A stretch of DNA of 64,000 nucleotides, taken from NCBI GenBank assembly GCA_903874275.1, contig CAIQRS010000026.1:26875-90874 (forward strand), read 5' to 3'. A program made the translations under genes and the position numbers. The notes beneath the pieces were generated by a model. The model saw only the letters and a list, made by a program, of their open reading frames with translations, was not told the origin of the DNA and did not search any database. Positions 34,848 to 42,937 of the stretch are shown piece after piece. Source of the DNA: an uncultured Anaeromyxobacter sp. Lineage in GTDB: Bacteria; Myxococcota; Myxococcia; Myxococcales; Anaeromyxobacteraceae. Position 1 is the first letter of the stretch, and the number at the start of each line of letters is the position of its first letter.

Positions 34848-35684
34848 ATGGCCGACGATGTCACACCAGCAAGCAAGGCCGAGATCAAGCGGGCCTTGAT
34901 GGATGCGAAGGACGAGTTGCCGGAACTCGGGGGCCTCAAGGGCTTCACTTCAGGCGAATGGCTGCTCACACTCGTCCGGAAGGCGTTTCGCAACTACTGG
35001 AGCAAGGCCAACGCCGAGTACTTTCGCAACAAGTATCCGGCCAAGGACGACGAGTTCATCGTCAAGAGGTTGACGAAGGTTGCCGCGCGCAATGCTGGTC
35101 TCCTGGGCGCGGGGACGGGTGCCGTGGTGTCCACCGATGAGCTCGTGGCGATTTTTACGGGAGCGGGAGGCGGATTTGGTCTGCCGGCGAATATCGCCAT
35201 CGCGGCAACGGCGATAGCAGCGGAGGGCGTTGCCCTGGTTCGCATTCACCTACAGTTGATTGCCAACATCGCGAAGCTCGTTGGCGCCCCACTGGACCCC
35301 GAAGACCCAGAAGACATCCTCACGATCCTGGCGTTCGCGCTCGGAGGGGCAGCAGCCGAAGGGGTCGGGAAATTCGGGGCGAAGGTCGGTGGGAGAATGG
35401 CAGGCGCTGCCACGAAGAGGGTCCTCTCGGGTGAAACCTTGAAGGCGCTCAAGGCGTTGGCTCTCAAGCTCCACTTCAGGATTCTTCAGCGCTCGGTCGT
35501 GAAGTACGCGGTCCCGATCGCGTCGATGGGCGTTGGCGCGGCGTGGAACTACGCGGCAACGAGGGCGGTTGGAAAGATCGCCTACAGGAATTGCCTGGGG
35601 CGGCTCCGGGACATGGGACCTGTACCGAACCCGAGCAGCGGAGGCCCAGTTCCGGCTTCGATCAGCGGTCAGTCAGCCCAGTGA
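34848..35684 (+). CDS. EcsC-family protein
   Basis: The ATG at 34848 gives 278 residues. The pattern FGLPANIAIAATAIAAEGVALVRIHLQLIANIAKLVG, then PEDPEDILTILAFALGGAA, and later VPIASMGVGAAWNYAATRAVGKIAYRN is that of EcsC proteins: alanine/glycine-rich amphipathic and partly membrane-associated helices. (The first quoted stretch spans about residues 108-144; key features are the LPxxI, the HLQLI and the final LVG.) EcsC function is poorly understood. A membrane or envelope stress role is possible. There is no signal peptide. Confidence 0.65.
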   Translation: MADDVTPASKAEIKRALMDAKDELPELGGLKGFTSGEWLLTLVRKAFRNYWSKANAEYFRNKYPAKDDEFIVKRLTKVAARNAGLLGAGTGAVVSTDELVAIFTGAGGGFGLPANIAIAATAIAAEGVALVRIHLQLIANIAKLVGAPLDPEDPEDILTILAFALGGAAAEGVGKFGAKVGGRMAGAATKRVLSGETLKALKALALKLHFRILQRSVVKYAVPIASMGVGAAWNYAATRAVGKIAYRNCLGRLRDMGPVPNPSSGGPVPASISGQSAQ

Positions 35685-35790
35685 CCTTGAGCGCTGACTT
35701 TGTAGCTTCGCAGAGATCGTTACCGTGGGCGGCTGGGACGGAATCGGAAGGCAACGGACCCCGTACGCCGCGCCGAGAAAGGAGACCATC

Positions 35791-35940
35791 ATGATCGAGA
35801 CCTTCCTGTTTCTCCTCGGGATGGGCTGGCTCGCCCGAAAGGCCGTCGCCAACGGCGAGACCAAGTGGAAGAGCTTGGACGAGTACGATGCCGCCATCGC
35901 CAAGTCATGGGGCTACTCGTGGAAGCCGTGGAAGAAGTAG
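35791..35940 (+). CDS. Small unknown protein (49 aa)
   Basis: A strong ribosome site (agaaaggagaccatc) precedes the ATG at 35791. The N-terminal FLFLLGMGWLARKAV may be a short membrane helix; the rest is polar and aromatic (SWGYSWKPWKK). Nothing else identifies it. Confidence 0.6.
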   Translation: MIETFLFLLGMGWLARKAVANGETKWKSLDEYDAAIAKSWGYSWKPWKK

Positions 35941-36002
35941 TAGGGCCCGGACAGGTTCACCACCGGGGCCCCGCCTTGACCGTTGGTGCATAGAGGGATG
36001 GC

Positions 36003-36248
36003 ATGGGTATCCAGGAAGTGCGGGAGAGGTTCCTCGCGGCCTTGAAGGCCGATCCTCCCCCGGTCCCGAGGAAGTTCGAACTCACTGAGGAAAACCTCGG
36101 GCCCTGGCTGGCCGAGCACACTTCCGATGAGGACATGGAACAACTGGGGGAGCTGGAGAAGGCAGGCGGAGACGAGGCCGTGTGGCGGTTTCTTCACGGT
36201 CTGTTCGTAGAAGCTGGCCTGTGTCACCCGACGAGGCTGGTGAAGTGA
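36003..36248 (+). CDS. Small unknown acidic protein (81 aa)
   Basis: The ATG at 36003 follows agagggatggc. The product is helical and acidic (ELTEENLGPWLAEHTSDED, MEQLGELEKAGGDEAVWRFL). It is not recognised. Codon use looks normal for coding sequence here. Confidence 0.55.
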   Translation: MGIQEVRERFLAALKADPPPVPRKFELTEENLGPWLAEHTSDEDMEQLGELEKAGGDEAVWRFLHGLFVEAGLCHPTRLVK

Positions 36249-36341
36249 AGGGACCTGGAGATCAACTCAGGCCGCCCCTTCGTCCTTTCGGATCTCGACG
36301 GGCAGGAGGCGAGGTTACGCTCCGCGCTCCGCTGGTCCCAG

Positions 36342-36354
36342 TGTCAGCCTGACA
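36342..36354. repeat. Short palindrome before the M41-like gene
   Basis: tgtcag-c-ctgaca is perfectly symmetric and lies 5 bases before the ATG at 36360. It could be a repressor site covering the ribosome-binding region. Confidence 0.3.
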
Positions 36355-36359
36355 GGTTT

Positions 36360-37076
36360 ATGTGGTCAGAAATGCCCGCCCGAGTTGGCCGCAAGAACTG
36401 GAACTACAAGCCATCGTGTCGCGAACGCACGGCCTTTCACGAGGCAGGGCACTGTGTTGCGCTCTTCCACGTTGGGTTTGACCTCTCGACGGCAAGCATC
36501 CGGAGCAGGGGGTTTTGCGGCGGGGGAGTTCGCGTGTCCAGGAAACAGTGCAGTCCGGCGATCAAGGAACTGCGCCGGACGCGCCGGGGTGAGAAGCAGG
36601 TCCTCGATCTCGAAATCATGGTCGCCCTTAGCGGCATGTTGGGTGAGCATGTTCGTGAGCTCTGGGCCGGGGAAGAGCTCCCGAAGGGGATCACCTGGTC
36701 GGAATATATCGAGAAGCACCACGGCCCGGGGGACTGGGCCTATGCGGTGCGCAAGGCTGCCGAAAAGCGTGACCCTCCGCGCAACGTCCTTCCATTCGCG
36801 TCCGACCTGGACCGGCTCAACCGTGACGTAAGGCGCCATCTGAGGCCCACACAGGAACGCATCTTCATCCACCCGCAGTACAGGGCGGGGCTGATCGCGG
36901 TCGCAAAGGGCCTACTTGCCCATACAACGCTCTCCGCCAATCAGGTGCGGGGTCGGCTCAAGAGGGCCATGGCGCGCCACGGTGGGCCACCTCCTGGTCA
37001 CGGTACGCTTCGGGGGCTCGTCGGCAGGGCCCGGGCGCAGCGGGAAGGCCGTCGGAAGGGCTACCCGGCGACCTGA
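36360..37076 (+). CDS. Stand-alone M41 (FtsH-type) metallopeptidase domain
   Basis: The 238-residue protein has TAFHEAGHCVALFHVG (zinc motif HEAGH, about residue 27) and LDLEIMVALSGMLGEHVREL, which matches the FtsH helix following the active site. GDWAYAVRKAAEK fits the FtsH segment bearing the third ligand, Asp. There is no AAA+ ATPase module, as would be found in FtsH, and no membrane segment. It could be a peptidase that needs a partner ATPase or acts on a specific small target. An internal ATG at 36372 is an alternative start. Confidence 0.78.
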   Translation: MWSEMPARVGRKNWNYKPSCRERTAFHEAGHCVALFHVGFDLSTASIRSRGFCGGGVRVSRKQCSPAIKELRRTRRGEKQVLDLEIMVALSGMLGEHVRELWAGEELPKGITWSEYIEKHHGPGDWAYAVRKAAEKRDPPRNVLPFASDLDRLNRDVRRHLRPTQERIFIHPQYRAGLIAVAKGLLAHTTLSANQVRGRLKRAMARHGGPPPGHGTLRGLVGRARAQREGRRKGYPAT

Positions 37077-37536
37077 AGTGTTCGAAGTTTACGGTCAAGG
37101 CAGCTAGGAAGGACGTGAAGTAGGAAGGCACCCCCAGGGGACGGGCGGGAAGGCTCAGTCAGAACGAACCTCGCCCTTGGCTGTTTGCGGCCCTCCCTGC
37201 CAAGGCTTCAGGTCACCGTGCGCAGCCGCGCCCTGTACTTCCTGGCCTTCTCCTGCTCCATCTCGCCGGCTACGTTGCCGGCCGTGAGTTTGCGGAGTTG
37301 CTCCAGGGTGGTCAGCCTGCGTTCGCGGGGGACACGAGGTGCGAGGACTGCTGGAAGGAGATCCGCCGCACGTCCTGCTGTTGGGACGGTGAAGGGGCGC
37401 CGATGCCATAGAGGTCAGGCCAGGACGGTCGCTTGCGTTCTAAGATCCTGCACCCGACAGCCTCGGGGATTGCAACAACGGCGGGGGGGGGGGGGCGAAG
37501 CAATTGCGCTTAAGCGCCCTACCGCAGGGGGCCAAC
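37077..37536. other. Gap with poly-G tract and a possible minus-strand remnant
   Basis: No complete gene is supported. On the minus strand a frame ending at about 37215 reads RRLTTLEQLRKLTAGNVAGEM and then EQEKARKYRARLRTVT before its stop; it has no good start and is cut upstream by a stop near 37418, so it may be the end of a decayed gene. A 13-G run lies at 37483. Confidence 0.4.
37483..37495. repeat. Homopolymer run of 13 G
   Basis: An uninterrupted G13 tract in a non-coding gap about 40 bases from the stop of the minus-strand gene at 37537. Such tracts slip during replication and also cause sequencing error, so its length is uncertain. Confidence 0.8.
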
Positions 37537-37839
37537 CTACTCCTCGATCACCAAGTTCTCGATACCAAGCTTCGCCTTGCAAGCCGTCAGAAAGGCGATG
37601 CGCGTGTTGACCGCCACCGTGAATAGCTTCTTTAGCTTCGGATCATCGGAGATCGCAAAGTCCATTGCCAATGGAACGATCCGGCCCTTCTCGTCGAGCT
37701 CTCGTTCCGTATGGAATGTGCTGCACTCCATTATCGCGATCACCTGCGCCATCTGGTAGGCCTTTAGCGCTCTTGCCGCAGGTAACCCATTCTTGGCTGC
37801 CTTCATGTTCTTGTTCGTCCGTGCACGCTTCCCGGCCAT
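37537..37839 (-). CDS. Unknown 100-aa protein, second gene of a two-gene operon
   Basis: From ATG 37839 the product begins with a basic stretch (MAGKRARTNKNMKAAKNG), then helical AARALKAYQMAQVIAIMECS and a C-terminal PKLKKLFTVAVNTRIAFLTA. It follows the 174-residue gene after 2 bases. The basic start could bind nucleic acid. It is not recognised. Confidence 0.65.
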   Translation of the reverse strand: MAGKRARTNKNMKAAKNGLPAARALKAYQMAQVIAIMECSTFHTERELDEKGRIVPLAMDFAISDDPKLKKLFTVAVNTRIAFLTACKAKLGIENLVIEE

Positions 37840-37841
37840 GG

Positions 37842-38366
37842 CTAGTCCCCTTGCTTGTCGGTTGGTTGAGGCACATCTTCCGTTAAAGGGAAGAACGCAT
37901 CTTCGAAGATTTTGACCCTCGCCGCGTACGTGGGGTCGACGGTGGCCACCGCCATCGACCGCAACCGTTGGATGAGGAGCATCGCCTGGTCTCCCGAAGG
38001 TGGTTCGCTCAACAACCCCCGGGCGATCAGATAGGACGCGCCACCGAGTCGCACGGTTCCTGTTCCGAGCCTGAAGTTTCCTGAAGCCAGGACGGCCGTC
38101 TGGAGGTTGATGCGGGCACGCTCCAGAACCTCGGGAGGGCCTGTCAGCACAACCAGTCCTAGCCCAAGAAGAATCGAAAGCGCGGTCGGCGTCGGCACCT
38201 GTTCGCCCGAGAACCACCCCTCAGCGCTCCTTGGGTCCGCCCCGACCAGCGCAGCAAGTTGGTCGCGGGAGATGTCTAGTGGCTTGAGGATGAAGTCCCA
38301 CGGCCCCGCCTTCGCCGTCTTGCCCTTGATGTTCTTCCTGGTGCGGCTACGAGTCGAGTCAGCCAT
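37842..38366 (-). CDS. HTH-like DNA-binding protein (174 aa)
   Basis: From ATG 38366 a basic start (STRSRTRKNIKGKTAKAG) is followed by ISRDQLAALVGADPRSAEGW and PTPTALSILLGLGLVVL, a helix-turn-helix-like unit in which the protein resembles XRE regulators. The rest is LGGASYLIARGLLSEPP and a helical end. A palindrome lies just upstream (38387-38405), which suggests autoregulation. The family is not certain. Confidence 0.6.
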   Translation of the reverse strand: MADSTRSRTRKNIKGKTAKAGPWDFILKPLDISRDQLAALVGADPRSAEGWFSGEQVPTPTALSILLGLGLVVLTGPPEVLERARINLQTAVLASGNFRLGTGTVRLGGASYLIARGLLSEPPSGDQAMLLIQRLRSMAVATVDPTYAARVKIFEDAFFPLTEDVPQPTDKQGD

Positions 38367-38386
38367 GAGCGATTCTCTACTCATCA

Positions 38387-38405
38387 TTGTGGTGCAATGC
38401 CACAA
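38387..38405. promoter_or_regulatory. Palindromic operator candidate upstream of the 38366 gene
   Basis: ttgtgg and ccacaa are 6-base complementary arms with a 7-base centre, 20 bases upstream of the minus-strand start. The flanking 38405-38480 stretch is unusually AT-rich for this window and also has ttatgac repeated at 38461 and 38471, one helical turn apart. Together these look like a regulated divergent promoter. Confidence 0.45.
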
Positions 38406-38600
38406 CAAATTGCATTCATGATGATGGGCGAATGCTTAAACTACAAAGAAACATGTGTTATTATGACTACTTATGACAGGAAAGGCCCTTCTTGGGTGGG
38501 CGGTCGGCGCGCTCGGCGGCGACGAACCTGGGTCCACGTCCGAAAGCCCATCCTGGGGGCCCTATGAAACTCCTCTGTTGGAGGTGTTGGGGAGGGCAAC

Positions 38601-38786
38601 ATGCTTGAATCGTGGCTTCCAATTCTAAGGGACCTTGGAGTTGCGCCCAACATTCAGCACACGTCGGAAGACGAGTTCGTCGAGTTCTTCCTCGACGGAG
38701 ATCCATTCGCCGTAATCGCGAGAATGGGGGCGCCGCAGATCTTTGTCCTGCAGTTGGAGCAGCCCCTGAACTTCGAAGTCAGCTGA
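38601..38786 (+). CDS. Small unknown protein (61 aa)
   Basis: The ATG at 38601 follows ggggagggcaac. The product (LESWLPILRDLGVAPNIQ, then EDEFVEFFLDGDPFAVIARM) appears to be a compact alpha-beta protein with a well-formed amphipathic pattern. It is not recognised. Confidence 0.55.
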   Translation: MLESWLPILRDLGVAPNIQHTSEDEFVEFFLDGDPFAVIARMGAPQIFVLQLEQPLNFEVS

Positions 38787-38825
38787 AAGGACACCCTCGA
38801 ACTAGAACACTGGGCCCACAGTTGG

Positions 38826-39092
38826 ATGACGGGTGTGTGCCTCAGCATGAGTGAGACGCTCAGCGCCGCAGCCTGGAGATCCGACAGCCTACCGGATGAT
38901 TCCTGCTCCGTAGCCCCTGCCGACCTAATCGCTGAGAAGGCCACGATCAGAATCTCCCTGTTGGCGCCGGGCGGGGACGTAAGCCGCGGTCTAATCGATC
39001 TGGCGATAGCCACGCTCAGAGGAGCGCTAGACGATTTCAACGCGTGTCTCGCCGACAAATGGCCGCAGGGGCCTCCGCCGGCGGATGCCTAG
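38826..39092 (+). CDS. Small unknown protein (88 aa or 81 aa)
   Basis: Two starts are possible, ATG 38826 or ATG 38847; neither has a clear ribosome site. The product has SLLAPGGDVSRGLIDLAIAT and a helical end (LRGALDDFNACLADKW). It overlaps the methyltransferase-like gene by 8 bases, which supports it as an operon partner. Confidence 0.45.
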   Translation: MTGVCLSMSETLSAAAWRSDSLPDDSCSVAPADLIAEKATIRISLLAPGGDVSRGLIDLAIATLRGALDDFNACLADKWPQGPPPADA

Positions 39093-39810
39093 AGCCCCCG
39101 GAGCTGGCAATGGAAGCAGGGCCTACCAGAACGAGATGAGCGCCAGGACTCGCGATACCCACAGGTCCCCATTCGATTTCTATCCGACCCCGACGTGGTG
39201 CGTTCAGCGCCTGGTGGAGGCCGTCGATTTGCCCGGTGGGCGCTGGCTCGAGCCAGCGGCAGGGGACGGGGCCATCATCAGGGCAATCGGTCGATTCGAC
39301 GTCAAATGGACTGCGTGGGAGGTTCGCGAGGACGAAGGCCCCCGGCTCCGCCACCTCGACGCCCGCCCCCATGTCGTCATCGGTGACTTCCTCGGTAGCT
39401 GCGCCACGGACTCTGCATCGACGGCGAAATGCCAAGTGGCGATCACCAACCCGCCGTTCAGCCTGGCGATGCCATTCATCGAGGGCTGCCTGGCTCAGGC
39501 CGAGATCGTCGTGATGCTTCTGCCGCTGAACTTTCTGGCGTCTGAAGGCCGCTGGAAGTTCATGCGCGCCAACACCCCCGACGTTTACGTTCTCCCCAAC
39601 CGGGCGTCCTTCAAAGGGGGCAACACGGACATTGCCGAGTACGGATGGTTCGTCTGGCGGGGCGGGCGGCGTTCGGCTGGCAAGATCCGCGTCCTGGGGC
39701 TGACTTCGCCGACCGATCGGGGCCGATGCCGACGTGTCGGCAACTTCCCGATGGCGCCACGCCAGGCGAGCCGCAGCAGGAACGGGCGCCCTGGCTCCCA
39801 GTTCAGGTGA
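39085..39810 (+). CDS. Class I DNA methyltransferase-like protein
   Basis: The 241-residue product has FYPTPTWCVQRLVEA, the SAM-binding motif WLEPAAGDGAIIRA and the catalytic motif ITNPPFSLAM (NPPF), the arrangement of amino-methyltransferases acting on adenine or cytosine in DNA. VVMLLPLNFLASEGRWKF resembles motifs V-VI. The last 40 residues are basic and low-complexity. No restriction gene is adjacent, so it is an orphan, as is common in phages and islands. Confidence 0.78.
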   Translation: MPRAPGAGNGSRAYQNEMSARTRDTHRSPFDFYPTPTWCVQRLVEAVDLPGGRWLEPAAGDGAIIRAIGRFDVKWTAWEVREDEGPRLRHLDARPHVVIGDFLGSCATDSASTAKCQVAITNPPFSLAMPFIEGCLAQAEIVVMLLPLNFLASEGRWKFMRANTPDVYVLPNRASFKGGNTDIAEYGWFVWRGGRRSAGKIRVLGLTSPTDRGRCRRVGNFPMAPRQASRSRNGRPGSQFR

Positions 39811-40380
39811 AGAGGGGTGGGACTCCTTGCCAAATCACCTGGCAGGCAACCCCGCAGCCAGTCGGTTTTCCTATCGGCTGGGTCCAGCTCAAACCACGCC
39901 CCCCGAAAATCTGGGCCGCCCTCTCCTCGCGCCAGATCTCGAAGGGCCCGTAGGGGTCCCGCCCCTGTTGTTGAAGTGCCAGCGCCATAGCTGCCCGGGG
40001 AGTTCTCCCGCGGTAGCACCAGCGGGAGAACTGGGCCCTGGAGCAGGACATCAGGGGAGACTCCGCCGCGCCCGATCGAAAGGTCTGGAAGGGCATCTAC
40101 CGCCCGATCCCCTGGGCGACATGTCCGGCTGAACCTGGACCCCCGGAAATCGGGGGGCGGGGGTGAGGCCGGGGGTGGGGTCGGGAGATGGCCTTTGGCG
40201 TCGTTGCCGTAGTTGATGTCGCCGATGTTGTAGATGGAGGCGTTGTTGTTGTACACGGCGGCGCCAATCGGGGGGCCAGCGGGAAATCTGCCGGAGCTGA
40301 CGACCTCGACTCCCGGGAGACCCTCGACAGTGTGTACACCGGGGTCCCTCCTCTCCCAGGAATTCGGGTCGGCCGAAGCC
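39811..40380. other. Gap of 570 bases with a possible decayed minus-strand gene
   Basis: No intact gene is supported. On the minus strand a long open frame reads ...GAAVYNNNASIYNIGDINYG..., then a proline run (PTPPPASPPPP), and continues beneath the methyltransferase gene. Its codons around 40195-40260 look coding-like, but it has no clear start or homology I recognise. It may be a remnant. No promoter or terminator is obvious. Confidence 0.35.
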
Positions 40381-41166
40381 CTAACGAAGGGCGAGGGTGG
40401 GCTTGCCGACCACCCGTAGTTCGACCTCTACGACCGAACCCGGGATGTCCCCCTCGGATCTTGCCATCTCTCGGACCAGACGGAGCAGCTTCAAGTTGCC
40501 TTCGAGTTCCCTATTGATACGCGACCGGTGGCGGTCGACTCGGCGGAGAAGATCCTCGTCCACCAGGGTGAGATCCTCGGCCAGCCGCTGACGGTGGGCT
40601 TCGAGTTCCTCCTCGGCGGCGTTGATGGCGCCGTCGAGCCAGGCGGCCACCTGACGGGCTTGCCGGGCAAGGGCGTGAAATGCTCCTGCGCCCACATCCT
40701 GGAAGGTGCCGATGATGACGCCGTCCATCGCCTCCCGTAACGCGACGAGCAGATCCATCGGCGCGTCGCTCCCCTCGGCCAGCTCCAGGACGCGTTTCAT
40801 CGCTGGAGCCAACGTCCCGACCGCCTCGAAGGCGACCACTCCCTGGATGCCCTCCGTGGTCTCGGCGAGGGCCTGGAGCCCTTGGGCGGCGTCCCTGAGG
40901 CCGGCGATCTTGCCGTAGATGATCGACCTCTTGAGCTCGGCCTCTATACCTGCCTCTCTCGCCCGGTCGGCTGCCAGTTCAACCCGTTCGAGGCGCGCCA
41001 TGCAGTCGGCGACCATGGCGACGATCATGGCCTCGCCCGGCGACATGGGCTGGAGCGTAGACACCCATGTGGCGAGCAGGGTGTGCCGGTCCTCCAGGGT
41101 TTCACCAGGCAAGAGTGCGCATCTAGTGGCGACTCCGTCACGAACTCCGTTTACGGCGGAGGCCAT
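40381..41166 (-). CDS. Unknown helical protein (261 aa)
   Basis: The ATG at 41166 overlaps the upstream HNH gene by 16 bases. The start (LLPGETLEDRHTLLATWVST, then PMSPGEAMIVAMVADCMARL) resembles the N-terminus of short proteins seen near transposon-like elements (inference from memory of the pattern). The middle is amphipathic helix with coiled-coil character (AINAAEEELEAHRQRLAEDL) and the end is a short strand VVEVELRVVGKPTL. No catalytic motif is visible. Confidence 0.6.
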   Translation of the reverse strand: MASAVNGVRDGVATRCALLPGETLEDRHTLLATWVSTLQPMSPGEAMIVAMVADCMARLERVELAADRAREAGIEAELKRSIIYGKIAGLRDAAQGLQALAETTEGIQGVVAFEAVGTLAPAMKRVLELAEGSDAPMDLLVALREAMDGVIIGTFQDVGAGAFHALARQARQVAAWLDGAINAAEEELEAHRQRLAEDLTLVDEDLLRRVDRHRSRINRELEGNLKLLRLVREMARSEGDIPGSVVEVELRVVGKPTLALR

Positions 41167-42332
41167 CTTGCCGGTGTCGGAGACGGGGCCTCGGCCTCGA
41201 GATCCGTTCGTTCTACTTGCTGCGACTTGGGCGAATGTGCGCGGTCGCTGGAGTGATGTGACGGCGACGGGGTCTGGGGCGGGAAACGGGATGCTATCCA
41301 TGCGTTGTAAGCCTGACCCGGTGTCGGTTCGGTGGGAAGGGAGGACTTCCTTGGCCTTCGATCCCGCATCTTCTCGCGCCGCCAATGCCCAGCCACCTTG
41401 GGGAGGCGGTGAAACCGGCGAAGGTTCTGGAGAGCTTGGTAGACGGCGGGGCGCTTTCCAAATCGCTCGAGCGTCGCGATATGGAACCCAGGCATATCCT
41501 CCTCCCCGGTCGTCATTCCGGCGGCATTGACGCCGCGAGACTGAGCGAGGTTGGCCTTTACGGAGTCGGGAAGATGGTGGTTTAGGTGGGCGAGTGCAGC
41601 TTTGGAATCCTGGAAAAGCGCCAAGAGACAAACGAAAGAGGCTTCTTCCGGAAGACAGCCGCGCCGTATGGGCCGGACAACTGCATCTTTGGACTTCTTG
41701 TCGAGAAAGCTCGCGTCCGTGACGTTTCGCGGGATGGCCTTCTCCGAGATGCCGGCATACGCGACCTGAGCGTCTTTGAAGAAGAACTCGAAGTTGGCCG
41801 CAAGCGCTTCGCACAGAAGAGCATCTTCTTGCCGAGATGTTAGCCCCCTGGACTCGAACTCCTTACAATCTTGGCGCGCGGCCTGCGCATCCGCCATGAC
41901 CTGCTCTGTCGAAGGGGGCTCCCTGGTCTTCGGCACCTGGACGCGCCAGAGATCGCCGAGACGAAGGCTCTTGTTGCGGCGCCGGTCGCGGGCATACATC
42001 TCGAGACGTCGATGCAAAGCGCGATGCTCGGCCGCAGTGAGAAGCTCCAGGTTCTCGATTCTGTTGTTGAAGGTCTTGAGATCTCGGTGATGAACTTCGT
42101 AGCCTTCCCTTCGCGGCGCAAAAGGACCGAGAACGATGTCGTAGGAGTAAAGGTGAAGGCGAAGTACTGGAGTGCCGTTCATCTGCTCGACCAGCACGTA
42201 GTCCCCGATGATTCGAAGCCTGAGCTTCCTCCGAGAGATGATCCCTAGAACCTCACGGTCCACCTCTGCCCAGGAGGTCCTGCCCTTTCGTCCCTCTACG
42301 GGAACCGTTCTGTAGGATCTGGTCGTCTTCAT
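41151..42332 (-). CDS. HNH endonuclease (homing-type N-terminus, 393 aa)
   Basis: From ATG 42332 the first 60 residues read as a beta-rich presentation domain (LRLRIIGDYVLVEQMNGTPV) followed by the HNH core EGYEVHHRDLKTFNNRIENL and LLTAAEHRALHRR, the arrangement of phage and intron HNH_3 enzymes. The remaining 250 residues are not recognised; they are helical, with a very basic last third (RREKMRDRRPRKSS) and a proline-rich tail. The HNH histidines and asparagine are present. It is the first gene of a two-gene minus operon. Confidence 0.8.
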   Translation of the reverse strand: MKTTRSYRTVPVEGRKGRTSWAEVDREVLGIISRRKLRLRIIGDYVLVEQMNGTPVLRLHLYSYDIVLGPFAPRREGYEVHHRDLKTFNNRIENLELLTAAEHRALHRRLEMYARDRRRNKSLRLGDLWRVQVPKTREPPSTEQVMADAQAARQDCKEFESRGLTSRQEDALLCEALAANFEFFFKDAQVAYAGISEKAIPRNVTDASFLDKKSKDAVVRPIRRGCLPEEASFVCLLALFQDSKAALAHLNHHLPDSVKANLAQSRGVNAAGMTTGEEDMPGFHIATLERFGKRPAVYQALQNLRRFHRLPKVAGHWRREKMRDRRPRKSSLPTEPTPGQAYNAWIASRFPPQTPSPSHHSSDRAHSPKSQQVERTDLEAEAPSPTPARWPPP

Positions 42333-42937
42333 CCGATCATCTCCGTGGCGAGCGTCACGGGTCCCTATTCCGCCTTGGGAAGCTGCCGAGGAAGACAGAC
42401 CCACAGGGTCAGGGTCCTCCGGAAGATGCAGGATTCCCAAGGCGCCGTGGGAGGCTGCATCTATCGCCGCGAGGCGAGTTTCATCTCGGAGCTACGGGCG
42501 GAGAGAGGATCTCGCCGCTGACTTGGACCGCCACCACCCGCCGCCACTCGCCCGCGCCAAGCCAAGCTTCCGCGCTCGAAGATGCGCTGTGCCCGAACAT
42601 CAGGGGGAAACTTCGGGCACCCGGGCTTTCGTGCCGGCGACGGACTTGGCTTTGGGCGGCTATCCCCGCCGCCCACGAAGGTGCGGCCTGACGAAGGTCA
42701 GTGGGAAGGAGAAAGTTTAGAACCCGTCGCCCCTTGACGCGTCACCTTGGGAACACGTCAAGCCTGTGGAGGAAGGACGATGCTCTCGCTCCACGCGCCC
42801 AGGCCATACCGGGTCATCTCTGAAGCGCCCAGACACCAAGGGTAGAGTCTAGAGCTTGAAGTCTTCAGCAAGAAGAGGAGCATGGGTCAGTAGGCTGGGA
42901 AGATGTACTTGCAGCCCGACCCGTGGGGTTTCGCCAT
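42333..42937. other. Gap of about 600 bases without a supported gene
   Basis: No frame has both a ribosome site and convincing protein sequence. An inverted repeat ttgacg...cgtcaa spans 42734-42761 and contains a -35-like ttgacg, so a regulated plus-strand promoter for the gene at 42938 is possible. Confidence 0.35.

Noticed and set aside
39585..40256. A 223-codon minus-strand gene.
   Set aside because: About a third of it lies under the methyltransferase gene, and it has only a weak GTG start without ribosome site. It is listed only as a possible remnant.
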